DNA of 64,000 bases, taken from contig NC_037647.1 of assembly GCF_003254395.2 (NCBI RefSeq), positions 407,001 to 471,000 of the forward strand, written 5' to 3'. Shown in pieces: positions 48,975 to 62,640 of the stretch (position 1 is its first letter; each line of letters opens with the position of its first letter). Both the position numbers and the translations under genes were made by a program. The notes under the pieces are model-generated. The model worked only from the letters and a program-made list of their open reading frames with translations, was not told the origin of the DNA and did no database searches. Source of the stretch: Apis mellifera. Taxonomy: Eukaryota; Arthropoda; Insecta; Hymenoptera; Apidae.

Positions 48975-49150
48975 AAAAATGTTGGAGAGGAAAAACGAGT
49001 GGCGCGTGAAACGTGAGGCCAGGAACGAAATAAAAACCGGTCGATCGTTAGGAAAGTCATAATGTCATGCGTATCCAGGTGACTCGGATGTAAGTGGTAC
49101 CTAGGCCAAGCGCCATGGTCACTTTCTTCTTCGTCGTCTCACGTGACATT
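48975..49150. promoter_or_regulatory. GC-richer islet with a TCACGTGA E-box
   Basis: Less AT-rich stretch with GTGGCGCGTGAAACGTGAGG, ACCGGTCGATCG and a palindromic TCACGTGA (49139-49146). A donor-like GGATGTAAGT occurs at about 49088, so part could be a noncoding first exon. No recognisable protein. Confidence 0.3.
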
Positions 49151-49962
49151 GTATTTGCGACTCGTTGAACACGAAATGAAAAATGAAATTCCTCGTGAAA
49201 AATCTATTATTATCAAATTTATTCTAAAACCTCTGCATAATTAAGTTAAAAAAAAAAATAATAATTTTGAAAGAATAATTCATTTTATATTGCTATTATG
49301 TAATTTTTTAAATTTAAATATTTAATGAATATTATTTGTTACTACTTATTAATTTACAATATTTATTATCTTCTTTTAGAACATATATTAATATATATAT
49401 ATATAATTTTTATAAATAACTTTGAAAATTGAATACAAATTTTTTTGTTTTAAAATTTTTGTTTTAAATACTTTTAAAGCAATTTTAAAATGAATCATTT
49501 AAATGAAAATTTTATATTATCGATTAAATGATTATTATATATTAGTTTATTTATGAAAATATATTAAATAGATTTATACATGTATATTAAAATACATTTA
49601 CTTATTTTATGAAAATGATTATAAACATTTAATATCTACCAACTTCTATGACCATGCAAAAAAAGATAATTTCATTAAATTTTTTCGATCACTAATCACT
49701 TATTGTTTGTTGAGTTAATTAATATCATAGCGGATGATTAAATGCGATTTAAATACGACCTTCGTAATATTATTTCGATATAATTTATTCGAGAATTAAA
49801 CGTAATACATCTTTTCAATCCACATCGATCGATGATTCTCTTCTATTCCTTCACTCACGAACAAAACATATGAATCTTCCATGAATATTTAAAATATTTC
49901 GCCAACATATCTTTTTGATATCCTATCGTTTGATCATGATGAGAACCTTTTCTTCGCAACAG

Positions 49963-50152
49963 GTTCTGTGATAGGATCGATTAAAATATTTAAATCGGTC
50001 TGTAAACATTTCAAACATACACATTGGACTATGTCACGGTCAAATCTCAATAAAACAACCGATAGATTTTTAATTCGATTCGCGCTTCATGAAAGAATTA
50101 ACTATATTACATGTGCCGAATATAAAACAGACCATTTTTTGCTTCAAGATCG
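49963..50152 (+). other. Candidate exon 3 of an unrecognised plus-strand gene
   Basis: 190 bases bordered by TTCGCAACAG and CG|GTAATC. Only the frame starting at the third base is open, which is exactly the phase left by the 46489-46559 block. It reads SVIGSIKIFKSVCKHFKHTH and continues with a basic, Cys/His-containing sequence to HFLLQD. No signal peptide or transmembrane segment is evident. A possible terminal continuation at about 54771-54847 (TTTTTAG acceptor, frame to TAG) is in phase but weak. Confidence 0.4.
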
Positions 50153-53096
50153 GTAATCTTGACACGACATCGTTCCATTAAATCTTTTGAGGATTATACA
50201 GGAAATGGAAAAGAGATCAAAATGGATTCTATCTGCTGCGGAGACAGCGTAAATTGCTGGGATTTTACAACATGACATACTAGTAAATTGTGCACTCTCT
50301 CTCCCATTTCCATGAGTTAGCAGAACTTTACTCACTAAAGTTTGACAATGGGGGAAATTTCGCTGTTGAAATAGTAATTAATGATTATGGGAGGTATTTA
50401 GAAAAAGATGTTATTGTGAACTACGTGAAAACCAAATTGATCAATTCTTGAAAGATAAATTGTTTGACTTTCACAATGTTACTATCAGAGCATATTTATT
50501 TTTCTGATAATAAATTTAGAAATTTGAAGTTTAAAAAAAAATTAAAAAACGCGAAATTAATTAATTCTATCTTATTCAGTCATATCATATTAGCTGAATT
50601 AAAACTATTTAAATTATTTAAACTATTTAATTCTAATATCAACTTTTTAAAAATTAAATGATTCGTTTTTATTAGACTAATAAATTTTATTATAACTAAT
50701 ATATGAAATAATATTTATCTATTTATTTTGTTTTAGAAGAAAAATAGAATTCAAGTAATATTTATGCAAATTTATTTAAACATCATGTGTAATGTGACTT
50801 TGTATTTTCGAAAAAAAAATATATATATACGTCATATGTGTGATTTATCTACGTCTGGATATAATTGACATTGCGATTTAACATCATTAGCATATATTAA
50901 GTTTGGAAAATGATATGCGGCTTTTCATTTTCTTTTCAACGATATTTTATCCACGTTGAACTTTGCCAAGAAGAATTCCACGTATACTTTGCTCGCTTTT
51001 TTTTCTTTTCATCGATTGCTTACATCTTTTCTGTTTTTCACGATCATCGTGTAAATGAATTAAATCGTAATGCGAGATAAAATGTAATTTCAAAAGATGC
51101 GCGAAATTAAGATAGATAATAATTGGAGACGAAGTATTTAGTTTATAAAGTAATGATATAGAATTTTAAAGATGTTGCGTTTTTATTAAAGTAATTATAT
51201 GAATTACATATCATCCATGATTTCAGATTTGATATTCATAATCTTTGATTTTTATTATAAAGATCATTCGAATAGTTATTATTGCGAATTCGAGAATTCT
51301 TTTTCGAAAAATTTCTTGTTGAGAAAAATTAATCCATTCATGTTAAATAAAACGGATGTTAAATTAAATATAATTGAATTATATTTAAAGATTATAATTA
51401 AATCAATAATGAATGAATTTTGATTACTAAGAAATTATTAATAATATTATAATGCATTAATTAGAAATAACCAAAGCTGACGTAATGATAAGTCATTTAT
51501 CATGGAATAATTATTTTTTTATCTTAGTTAAGTAAATAACAATAATAATAATATTTAATTGTTAATTGTGAAAAAATTATATATATAAATTTTATTTTTA
51601 TTATTACATGTATAAATTTTAATACATTTTTGTTGGAATAGTTTTTATATATCTTTATGATTTCTATTATTTTTTAACTGTTATGAAACAATATTTAAAT
51701 TTTCATATATTTTTACAATTTCGACATAATTATTTTAACAGGGATTTTTAAAAGAAGATTTTTAAAAAAATCTTTTTATTATGAGTACTTCATCTAGTAT
51801 TATTATAACAAAGAGCAAAATAATGGATATTAATTTTAATCTTAATTTTTGATTATTTCTAATGCGAGAAGAAACTTTGACAATTATTTCTTTTTATATC
51901 TTCCATTTTTTTACATATATTATAGTTCTTGTCAAATTCTTGCAAATATAGCACACGGTCGTTGGCACTTGACCCTCGAGTTTTACGATTATGATCATAT
52001 CTAACTAAGTTCTTCGAGTCGAGCATTGCAATCTTCGACATTGGTCATTGTTGCAAACGCCCCTGACACGCCATCCTCGGTGATTGGAATAATAACGTCC
52101 CTCTATTGTTCTGTGGGGGCGTTTATTTTCTTTTTCAACGATTATGAAAAGATCATTATATGTTTGACACTTTGATACAAAATAAAATTTGTTTAAGGAA
52201 TGAGAAATTCTTGAATTCTATTTTTTTATTTGCATTAGCATACGATTATTTAATTCTCAGAATCTTACAAATTTCAATCATTGTGTTTTTTCTTGAAAAT
52301 TAGAAAATTATCTTTTTTAATTTCCATTGTATTATTATTTAGTATTACATTAATCAAGTATATTATCAGTTTACATTATCAGTATTACATTATATTAATC
52401 GACATATTCTTTCTAAATTAATGTGCTAATATCCTAATATTTTAATATGCTATTTTTCATTATCATCTTTTTATTTTTTGTTTTTAGAATTTTTTTTATA
52501 TTTACTATTTTTTTTTTTTATCATTTTTCTTTTTATTTTATATTCTTTTGTAATTTCTTTATTATAGGAATATCTATTATATTGATATTTTCATATTGTT
52601 TTTTATCATTACATCTTTTTTATGACTTTTCGTTATTTTAATTATTATTAGGATTGTTTCTTTAATTTTTATGCTTTCTTATTATTTATATCTTTTATTC
52701 TTTTAAGAAGTTGATTTTTTCTATTATAAGTAAAAGTAAATGAAAAGTTCTTCTTAAAAAAAATAAGATCGTTTCCTACAATTATCTTCAGATATTATTC
52801 AAGAAGTATTATAAAAAAAATCAAAAAAAAATCATCGAAGATATCCATAATAATTAGTTACAATATTGATCATCATTGAATTAATCATAAAATGGATGCT
52901 ATTTAATAACAAATAATTGATAACGTAAATCAGCTTATGATTCTTTAGTATTTTAAAATAAATTCAATAAATTAAAATCAAAGAATAGGAATGGATTCGA
53001 ATTTCATGATATAATAGAAAATGACTATGAATATCAATGACTACTTATCCTTTCATGAAGTATTCATCTTGTATAGCGAAAGATTGAAATTAAAAT

Positions 53097-53130
53097 ATAA
53101 ATATATATATATATATATAAATATATATAG
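53097..53130. repeat. (TA)n microsatellite
   Basis: TATATA run directly upstream of the G-rich tract. Confidence 0.85.
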
Positions 53131-53145
53131 ATTAAGTATTTTTTT

Positions 53146-53165
53146 GGAGGGGGGGGAGGGAGGGG
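53146..53165 (+). other. Potential G-quadruplex tract
   Basis: GG-A-G8-A-GGG-A-GGGG: at least four G3 runs with one- or two-base loops within 20 bases, isolated in strongly AT-rich DNA. Quadruplex formation is inferred from the sequence rule only. Confidence 0.6.
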
Positions 53166-53554
53166 AGAATTTTTGTATTCCTTAGTAATTATTCTTTAAT
53201 AATTTTTTCTTCATTTGAAAGCATAATTTGCTCTCTTTACAACGATTAAAAAAAAAAAAAAAGAAAGAAAAAAAGAGCAATGTCTCATAAATATTCTTAT
53301 ACTCACAATCTTATTATTCAAAAGAAATTAACCTATCGCACAAAGAGAAGGAAACGAATGATCGAAGCTTGCAATTTCCAGACGAAACTCATTACAAGAC
53401 ATTTATTCTGAGAAAAATTAGATTTTAGAACGGATGAAAATCACGTTCCATTCATTTAAAAAAATATATAAAAATTATACAAAAATATAATTATACATAA
53501 AAATTTTAACATTGAAGAAAAATAAAGATTATCGATTCTTTCTCGATTTCCTTT

Positions 53555-53820
53555 CATAACTTGTCTCGCTTCCGAGTCAACGAATCAATGACGTCACACT
53601 TTAAGGCTAAAGTGTACATTCTACTCCCACTACAAATAGACAATCCGAGCGGAGACACAGGTACACGTTGTCTTGTCGAGGGAACAGGTGCACAGTGGCG
53701 ATCGGCCGGCCAAGTACAACGATATCTGCCAGTTGATGCGCGAACGAGAAAGTGAAAAGCCGGTATCTCGCGCCTAAAGATCGTTCGTAAATCGCTCGTA
53801 AATCGTGGACAATTAGAATA
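53555..53820. promoter_or_regulatory. GC-rich islet with a consensus CRE
   Basis: A CpG-containing block with the full palindromic CRE TGACGTCA at 53589-53596 and donor-like ACAG|GTACAC and ACAG|GTGCAC downstream. A short open frame (about 64 codons) has no recognisable domain. It could be a TSS with a noncoding first exon, or an enhancer. Confidence 0.35.
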
Positions 53821-56800
53821 AATTGTGTCTTGAGATAATTGAATCTTGACTTGCTACATTTCGTATATGTATCGAGAATTTACGTGAGTGTTTTTCGATC
53901 GGTTTTTCGATTTGCATTGTTTTTTTTTCTTTTTTTTTTTTTGAAAGATTGAAGATATTAGGAAGAGGATTTGATAAGACAGGTAAAAGACTGATTTCAT
54001 AGATATATTTTGGAATGGATGATAAATTTTTGTAGAAAACGACTGATAAAATAAATTTTAAAAGATCATTAAAACATTCGGTTTAACAATATAAGAAATT
54101 TTTTTTGATTAAAGATACTTATGCAATATAAATTCATAAAAATTCATTAAAAAATTGAATTGTAAATAGAAATTTATATTATTATATTGAGTATTTTGCT
54201 TTATATGTCATATGTTTTTATATCCTATTTTACATAAATACATTAAATATTCTCAGACTAATAAATTAGTTTGATATATGAATGCCTATTTTTAAATTGA
54301 ATGATCTATTGTCATAAATAATTAATAGCAAAAAAATTAAAAAACTAAAAGATAAATAAAAAAGAAGAAACAATAAATCAATTAATATGACTATTGAGAC
54401 CATTGAAATTTATTTGACAGATTTTATTTTTATTAAACTTATTATTTAATGATATAATAATTCTCTTAAAAAGAAATTATTCTAAAAGTATATTATTTTT
54501 TTATTAAATAATAATATTTCCGTTTTTTAAATAGTAATGAATTTTGAATTAAATTTATAGAAATGGGAAACAATAAAGAAAACAATTAGCAATATTTTCA
54601 ACGATCAATTCTCATAATATAATAATCTATTTGGAATATAAATGTTATAATTAATTATTCAAAACTATTATTTTTACCAAATTATTAGTTATGTTAGTCT
54701 TTCATCATTCTATATGAATATATTCTTTTTATTCGATAATTATATAATTCACGTTTTAATATTTTTAGTCTGTTAAAAGATGCTGGAGCCAAGGTCAATT
54801 GGTCAGAAGAACAATTGACGTCAAACAGACATTTTTGCAGTGGCTAGTATAAGTATCTTGTTTTTAACGCTGCTAATCAATTATCGTTCTTTTACACTTT
54901 TCTATTAATTTTCCTTAATTCATGACCATTAAAAAACAGTGAAAATGTTATTTTGCGTCGACAATTATATGCAATTTGTTGTTTTAATTAAAAACACTAT
55001 GATTAAATATTTTGTATTAGTAGTTTCATATTAATAACGAGCTATGATATTTGCTAGTTTTTTATATTTCTACAATGTAAAATCTAAATGAAAAATATTA
55101 AATAGAATTCAGTATGAAATATTATATCTCTAAAAATTTGTCAAATTATAAATTTATTAATTTACTATTAATTAATCTAATTATTAATATATTGCAGTAA
55201 AATATATTAATTACAATGTTAGTAATTATTATTAGTAATATTATAGATATATAATGCAAATATTACTATATATATAATGAAATATATATTATTTCATTAT
55301 ATAATATTATTATATATACATTTATGTACATATCGAAATATGTTGTAATAAAAAACAGAATGAGATTCAAAATAAATTGAATCTCATTATCTATTTTATT
55401 ATGATATAATATAATAAATATATAATATATAATAATAGAATAAATAATAGTAATTTAAATTAAAAATAATTTCAAGCAATCCAGTATATATATATATTTA
55501 TACATGTTTGAGAATTGAAAAACTGCTTTGATTTTGTTTTAAAGAATCTATGATTTTAGAGATGAATGAATTTCTTGATTTTCCGATTTTCCGGAACCGA
55601 TCGGTATTTCGTGTTTCTGTGTTTTATGTCTGACGAAACAGCGCCTGTTAAAGAGCTTGAAATTGTGCAACGTTTGTTTCAAAGTTAATCGAACGAGCAC
55701 AGGTATCAGTCTTGCTGAATTGTTTTCGTGTAAACGATTCATTCGCTAACTACAGTGCTGGAAGTAATTAGAGATTCTGTGGAAGGATAATAAGCAATAG
55801 GTGAAGAAAAAAGAGATTTGTATATTTAATAGTTTTCATTGTGCTATATGGTATATAAACTTTGATTTTGCAGCATATTACTTTGTAATATTAGCAGGAT
55901 TGTGTAATATAGGATTGTACGTGATTATCGAGAAAAGGGATTTTTAATGTTAGAAAAATTGTTAGAAAATTAATTTATTTTAAAGTTTTGATTATTTTAT
56001 TATTTCTAAAATATTGATTACTTTATAGATATTTTAATGATATTTATAATAATGAAAATTAATTTTTATTGCAATAATAAAGTTACAAAAAAAAAAAACT
56101 AAATGTTACAAGATTATTTCTTATTTTAGATAAATTTACTTTTTGATAATTTAAATATTGCAATTATATCAATATTATATATTGATATATCTTCTTATAT
56201 TCATTATCTATTTTTTTAATATTATTAACTGATTTTTTTTTTTTAATAATGAATATATTTTCAACAGAAAATATAGATAGTAAAGCAAGATAATGAGAAA
56301 GGTTTATCCAGTTTGACTTGTGAACAATTTGAACAACACGACAAATTTCTATTGGCTAGAGGTGAACTATCGACTGTTCAGACCACGGAACTTCTTCCGG
56401 TTTGTGTCATAGGATATTCCTACCGCGTTTCTCTCCTGTATACAGACTCAGAAGCCTTTCCTTTGTGGCTACATGCGAGTGCAATGATCCACGCCCGATC
56501 AACCGGAAGCCTATATCGATTCCGATACATTCATAATATTTGAGGGAGAAGCAGTTAGTCAATGCGTTGAATGAATGTATATACAAGTTTATTAAGAATT
56601 TCTTCATCCGGTTGAGTTCTTGATGTTACATATCTGTTATTAACTTAAGATTTATTGATTCGTTTTAATATCGGGTTAAATTGATATAATAACATTTAAT
56701 AAAATTTCTTTAAAATAGATTTTTGAGTTGATACGTTATATAAGCCATTGTAATAATTAAATGAAAATAAAATTTTTAGATAAAGAAAAATATTATTTAG

Positions 56801-59329
56801 TATGTAGTATTTGAAAAGAAAAGATTATTAATTGTTTATAGACTTATGAAAAATTTGAATTTTTTAAATTTATTTAATTAAAAAATTTTGATCATATCAA
56901 ATTATGCAAATTATATTATGTCAGAATTGATATATTTATATTTTTTAAATTCTTCAAATAAATAAAAATTTTAAAATAGTTTTTTCGTCTACTTTTATAA
57001 AAAATAGGAACTAAAAATTTAGAATTAAAAAGAATTCGAGTTGAAGTTGACCTATCTATAATTAAAGTTTCTAAATTCTAGTGTTAATTTAGAAACATTT
57101 TCTACAGTGAAAAGCGGTCGAGAAAGCGTAATCGAATTAGTTAATTTTTAAACAGGCAACACTTGTTCTCATTTGCTTCTACGTAGTTCATAAATTTCAA
57201 ATTATTTTGATCTTTAATTATTACACTTGATGCTTTTCAATTCTATCGTAAACTCGCTGTTCAAAGACTAAGCTCTTCCCTTCCTCGTCTATTCGTAAAA
57301 AGTTGGCTCTCACGCAAATTCATTTATTTGAAGTTTTACGGACTAGCGAACCGAAACTTATGAATGAAGTTCGTCATGCTTCAATCTACTATTACAATCT
57401 TTTGAACATTTTAATTTTTCATTGGGAAAGACAGAACATAGAATTTTTCGCATTGTTAATCCTTTTATTCGCGAATTAATAAGCATAAATATTTATCTGT
57501 TTATTGAACGAGAAATGAACAATTCATGTGAATAATAATTTATTGGATTTATATTATTATAATAATACACTTTGATCCATTAAAGTAAAACAAAGGTGTA
57601 ATTATTATAAAATATAATATAATAATTAATATAAAATCTTTAATTGTCTTTATTGGCAATATTTGACTCATTTCTAATATTCCTCTAAAATTTTATATAA
57701 AATAAAAAAAAAATTGACATTAATTTTTTCTAGGAACATTCCATTTCATAATTCTGAATATCTTGTTATATACTATGCGAAGAAACGTTTAAATAACACA
57801 CCGACGATATTATTCGCTTTCGCATTTGATGAAAAGAAATGGGTCGCGTTGTTCACAGATGGATGATCAAGGGATTCGAATATTAAAGGTTGAATATGAT
57901 TCGTGTGCTATGATCTTTTAAGTTAACGTTGTAAAAATTGCTCAAAAATGTGGCATAAAAATATCGATAAACCCGTTAAAGGTATAATTCTAGCTCGAGT
58001 TCGTGTACGATCGATCTTCTTCGACATTGCTTACTTTTTTACTAGTAAAATGCCTGCACGAGAGTAATCGGTTTTGTTTTTGATTGAAAATTGCTGGATA
58101 CTCGATATTCGATTTCGTGAGATTTTCCTATCGCATAAAAAATAACAAAGAATGACACGAAAGACACATAATTATCTTTTGCTTGTTTTTCTTATTCATT
58201 TGGATGTTATTTTACGGAAACTCAAAATACAAAAATATCTTCTTTAAAAACATGTTTTTTATTGAATAAACTTTTTACTAGTTTAGTTGAGAAAAAAAAT
58301 CTTTATCTAATAATATAATAGTTTCAAATTTTTTATTCTTACTTTTATTCTTATTTTTTATTACTATTAAAATTTTTTAGGGAAATTTATTTTGTTGAAA
58401 ATTAGAAATTAGTAGATAATATTTTATGAATAAAAAATTATTTTTATATCGAATATTAGAAATTTATTGAAAATAGAAAGATTTTTTAAAACGAAGACGT
58501 TTTGAAACGAACTATGATTAAAAGTAGTATCTAAATATTTTTTATTATTATTTTTTATTATTTCTTCATTAAAATGAAAAAATAATGTCTTTTTACCCTT
58601 ATTTCTATTTTTATAATTAAATCTTATTTATTAAAAATAAGCAGATATTTTTTGAGCTATAATAGGAGCTATAATAAATAATTAGAATTTCTAAATTTAT
58701 TTTAATTATAATAAAAAAAAAACGAAAGTTTATTAATTAATTGTCATTAATTCTTCAACGATGGAGATCAAGTTGAAATATCTTTCCAAGCAGAAAATTT
58801 TATGCAAAACTTTATGAAATTATTTTGTCACATGCAACGTTTTTTTTGAATCATTCTCTATAAATACATTCTAAATCGTATGGATTATGATCTCTTTACG
58901 TGCCGTTTAGTTATGAAATTAGATGCATCTTAATAGTCATCGTTCCAATTTTATATATTTTATATAGTATTAATATTATTTTTTTTTTAAACAAAAATTG
59001 ATTTTAAAATATAAGATTTCTCACACAATTTACTTTTGATACAGAATTTTATACTTAAACATTTTTATTAATTCGTAGATAAAGTAAAAAAAAAATTGTG
59101 TCCATATGTCGCGACATATAGAGAAGCATGGAAAAACAACAATCAATGCTAAAATATGATGCCGAATTTAATACAATGTGTAATTTATACGAGTTTGTAA
59201 AAAAAGATGCAACTTTTGAAAAAAACGAAATCGTTCAAAACGAAACATGAAATTTCTTTGGGATTTTTGTTCGTCATTTAAAGTTTCTTCAATGAAGAGA
59301 ATAGAAAAAAAAAAAGAAAAAAAAATAAG

Positions 59330-59545
59330 AGAAGCTCGAGTCAGTTCACGTGGCTCGTAAAAGTGGCCAAGATAACTCAGTAAAAATCTTACGTAATGAT
59401 TCGCCGTGCTCAGCCGAACACAATGAGATGACGATACGCCATTTGCATTCTGACTTCAAGGATTCGTGTAAGCGAAGTCGGTCGAAAGGACGCGTTTGCT
59501 CGCAGTTTCTGATTGTTCAAGCGGAAAAATCAATGATTTTGAGTT
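59330..59545. promoter_or_regulatory. GC-richer islet with E-box and octamer
   Basis: Contains CACGTG (59347-59352) and the POU octamer ATTTGCAT (59441-59448) in a block that is clearly less AT-rich than its flanks. No supported coding exon. Enhancer function is inferred. Confidence 0.3.
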
Positions 59546-59947
59546 AAAAATTATTTATACTAAAAAAAAAAAAAAGAAATTTGCAATTCTTTTCTTACAA
59601 TATAATCGATACAATAAGTATTAATGACATTTTTTGAAAATCTCGATTTATAATATAATTATATATAATTATAATATAATAATTATAATAAATAAAATAA
59701 TAAATTGAAAATTAATATATTGCCAATAATTGGTCGAATGATTCGTCAAAATTACAACGTTAATTTTTTTTAAATCAATTGTTAAATTCAATTACAACGT
59801 TTCAAACATTAAAATGAATTTTTCGTGTTATTATAACACGAAACACTAGGAAATTTTGAATTGTAAATTTAATGTAGTTTTTTAACTCGTTAATTTTATT
59901 TTTCAATCGCTAATGACATCCGTGAACGATGTGTTGAAAAAAGTTAT

Positions 59948-59961
59948 GCGCCATCTAGTAT
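59948..59961 (-). promoter_or_regulatory. CTCF-like binding motif
   Basis: On the minus strand ATACTAGATGGCGC matches 12 of 14 positions of the CTCF core CCASYAGRKGGCRS. Binding is not shown. Confidence 0.4.
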
Positions 59962-61299
59962 TAAGTAACTTATGATTTTCCCATGGTATATTAAAGTTAA
60001 ATCAATAGAAAGGGAGAATTTGTCATATTAAACTTTCAACCGATTTCACAAGAAAAGAATTAGATTACTTTCCAATGAGTTTTATTTATAAATTTAAATT
60101 CTAAAAGATAGTGAAAATAATATGAAATATATCAAGACTATTTCTGCCTTGAAATTCAAAAGAGAAACAATTTGAGAAACAATTCCAATTTTCAAAATGA
60201 TAGAATTGGTTGGTTAATTTAGTTTCTATGTACTTTAATTCATATTCCGTTTAAGAAAAGAAAAATTGCGAAGCTTCATCAAATAATGATATATTTATCC
60301 ATAAATTTCTTAAATGTAAATTGTTTGAGAGTCGTATTCAATTTTATGCAATGCGGTTACAAGATTTAAATTATAAATTTTATTTATTATATAAGTTTTA
60401 TGATACATTCACGAGATAGTCGCATGACTCGTTAGTATGCGAATCATAAATACTGAGTTTGTGCATTTCATCATGGAGCAATCTTGACACGAATTTCCGA
60501 TGACCTTTACAATGCCAAGCACTTGATTGCTCTAATTACTCACGAAACTTGGTCTTTCCTATTGTTATATCCAAGGATAATCGCGTAAAATATATAATAG
60601 TTGCTTTTCCGAAATTTGAAAATTTTTAATATTAATTCTATTTCATTCCAGTGTTGGAATATATTAATGTTAATAAAATTATTAAATATAATTAAAAATA
60701 TATTATTATTATTAATAATTTATAATTATGGTTATGATTAATGATTTATTAAAGGAAATTATTATTATTATAGTATTATTAATATGTAGTGAAATTATAC
60801 CATTATTACACATAGAAGATTATGCTTAATAATAATACATTTCCTCATACAAATCTGGATATTTGCTCTTTTAAATACTTAAAGTATCTATTGAAATATA
60901 TCTACGTTTATAATAATGTTTCTTTTTATATATTTTATATATTTTATATATTTTATAATATTTTTGATTAATAAATGTTAACTTTGTTTTGTGATTAGAA
61001 CGTTTAAATATTTCTGTCTTATTTATATTTATTCACATTTTATTTATTTTAAATATAAAATATTAATTAACACTTAATTAACTAAATATTAAAAAACACT
61101 TGTTTCAATAATTGTAAAAATAAAATAACAAATCGTAGTATAAATATTTTGTGGATAAATATTTTTTGTATATAAATTTTATTGATTTTATTTTTATATA
61201 ACTCATTTGAATAAAAATTTGAATACAACAAGGTATAACAAAGTATCATTAAAAACATTATATTATAAATCCTTATAAACTTTTCTTAAAATAGCATAA

Positions 61300-61640
61300 A
61301 AAGACGGTTTGCCTTCTAATTTCTATCAATGCTGACCGAGCAAGTAGAACCATAAAGGTGTGGTTTCGTCCAGTTTTCAAATAAGTGAACGTTGCGTGAC
61401 GACTTCGTTTATTATGGCCATCGTAAATGCAGTTTCATACCATTATATATTATAAAAGTACAATAATGTATTGATAGATGAAACGAATCATTGGAGACCA
61501 TAATCGTGATCGTGATTGTCAGAGAATTGTGTAATTAGATCGTTAAACGTATGCTAGATCAAGCTTAAATAATCGATATGTGCGAAAATCACGTAAGGGA
61601 TTTAATCAAAGGGATAGACGTAAGGAAATTTAATTAATAC
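61300..61640. promoter_or_regulatory. Less AT-rich islet, possible enhancer
   Basis: Contains TGTGGTTT (a Runt/RUNX-type site), TTTATTATGGCC (posterior-Hox/Caudal-like) and GTGACGACTTCG. No coding frame. Motif matches are short and suggestive only. Confidence 0.25.
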
Positions 61641-62280
61641 TGGATCGTTTTTATCTGTTGATTTATATATAAGACTTTTTCGCAATTCTTCTCTGTATAT
61701 TAATTATATCATAAATTTTATTTAATTATCATTCTTATTTACTCTTCATTCATAAATATTTTAAATATTTTAAATATTATGTATACAGTCGCAAAAATAT
61801 TCATATCACTTTACGTGAATTTAATTATAATAAGTTATATTATCAAAATCAATAATAATTCAGTTTTATATAAAACATTGTGATATAGATCATAATGGAT
61901 TATATATAGAATAATTTTTTTATTAATGAAATATCATTTCAAGAGTAACAATAAAATCAACTATAAAGTTGAATATTTTTAAATATAATTTCATATAAGA
62001 AATTAAAATATTAAATTGTATAAAATATTTTAAGTTTTATACTTATTTTATACTTATATTTTAATATTTTATTATTCTGTTATAAAAAGTATTTTCAATT
62101 GAAATTATATAAAACATGAAAAAAATGACAAAAATTTGAGGATTTATTTCTCATAATTAAAAAGAATTTTTCATAAACAAAATTTTTTATCAAAATCAGA
62201 TTTTTCAAAATATATAAATTTCTTTATAAGATAGCGTATAAATACTTTTATGATTTTATAATATATGTATATAAGATGTT

Positions 62281-62640
62281 AATATATTCAAGAGACACCA
62301 TTGGAGGCCATTGATATATCGATTCTAGAAGCTAAATAAACATTGAAGCTAAATAAAAATTGATATATAAAAGTGCTGATCACGATTCACGTATTACAAA
62401 CAATAGTTATAAATAATTAAAGTTTGCATTAGACATAAAGTGAGATCGTTGTTTCCGTTACATCTTTGTTTCTCATTTCGTTTAAGACAAATTTAAATTA
62501 TTTATAATTTAACAAATAAACTTCAAATAACATTTTTGCACATCAACTTTTATATTTATTTTAATTTATAGAATCGATCCTTCAAAGATGTTCTTCGAAT
62601 ATATTAGCATCTTGTATATTGATATTTTATGAAATAATAT
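62281..62640 (+). repeat. Dispersed repeat copy C
   Basis: Third copy of the family at 11430-11765 and 25455-25815. Shared blocks: TTAATATATTCAAG, TTGGAGGCCATTGATA, AAAATTGATATATAAAA, AAATTTAAATTATTTATAAT, AACAAATAAACTTCAAATAA, CAACTTTTATATTTATTTTA, then AAAGATGTTCTTCGAATATA before ATCTTGTATATTGATA. Most GC-rich of the three. Confidence 0.5.

Noticed and set aside
56313..56607. Overlapping ORFs on both strands in a GC-richer islet
   Set aside because: No splice borders, homologue or consistent start; open frames expected in GC-richer sequence.
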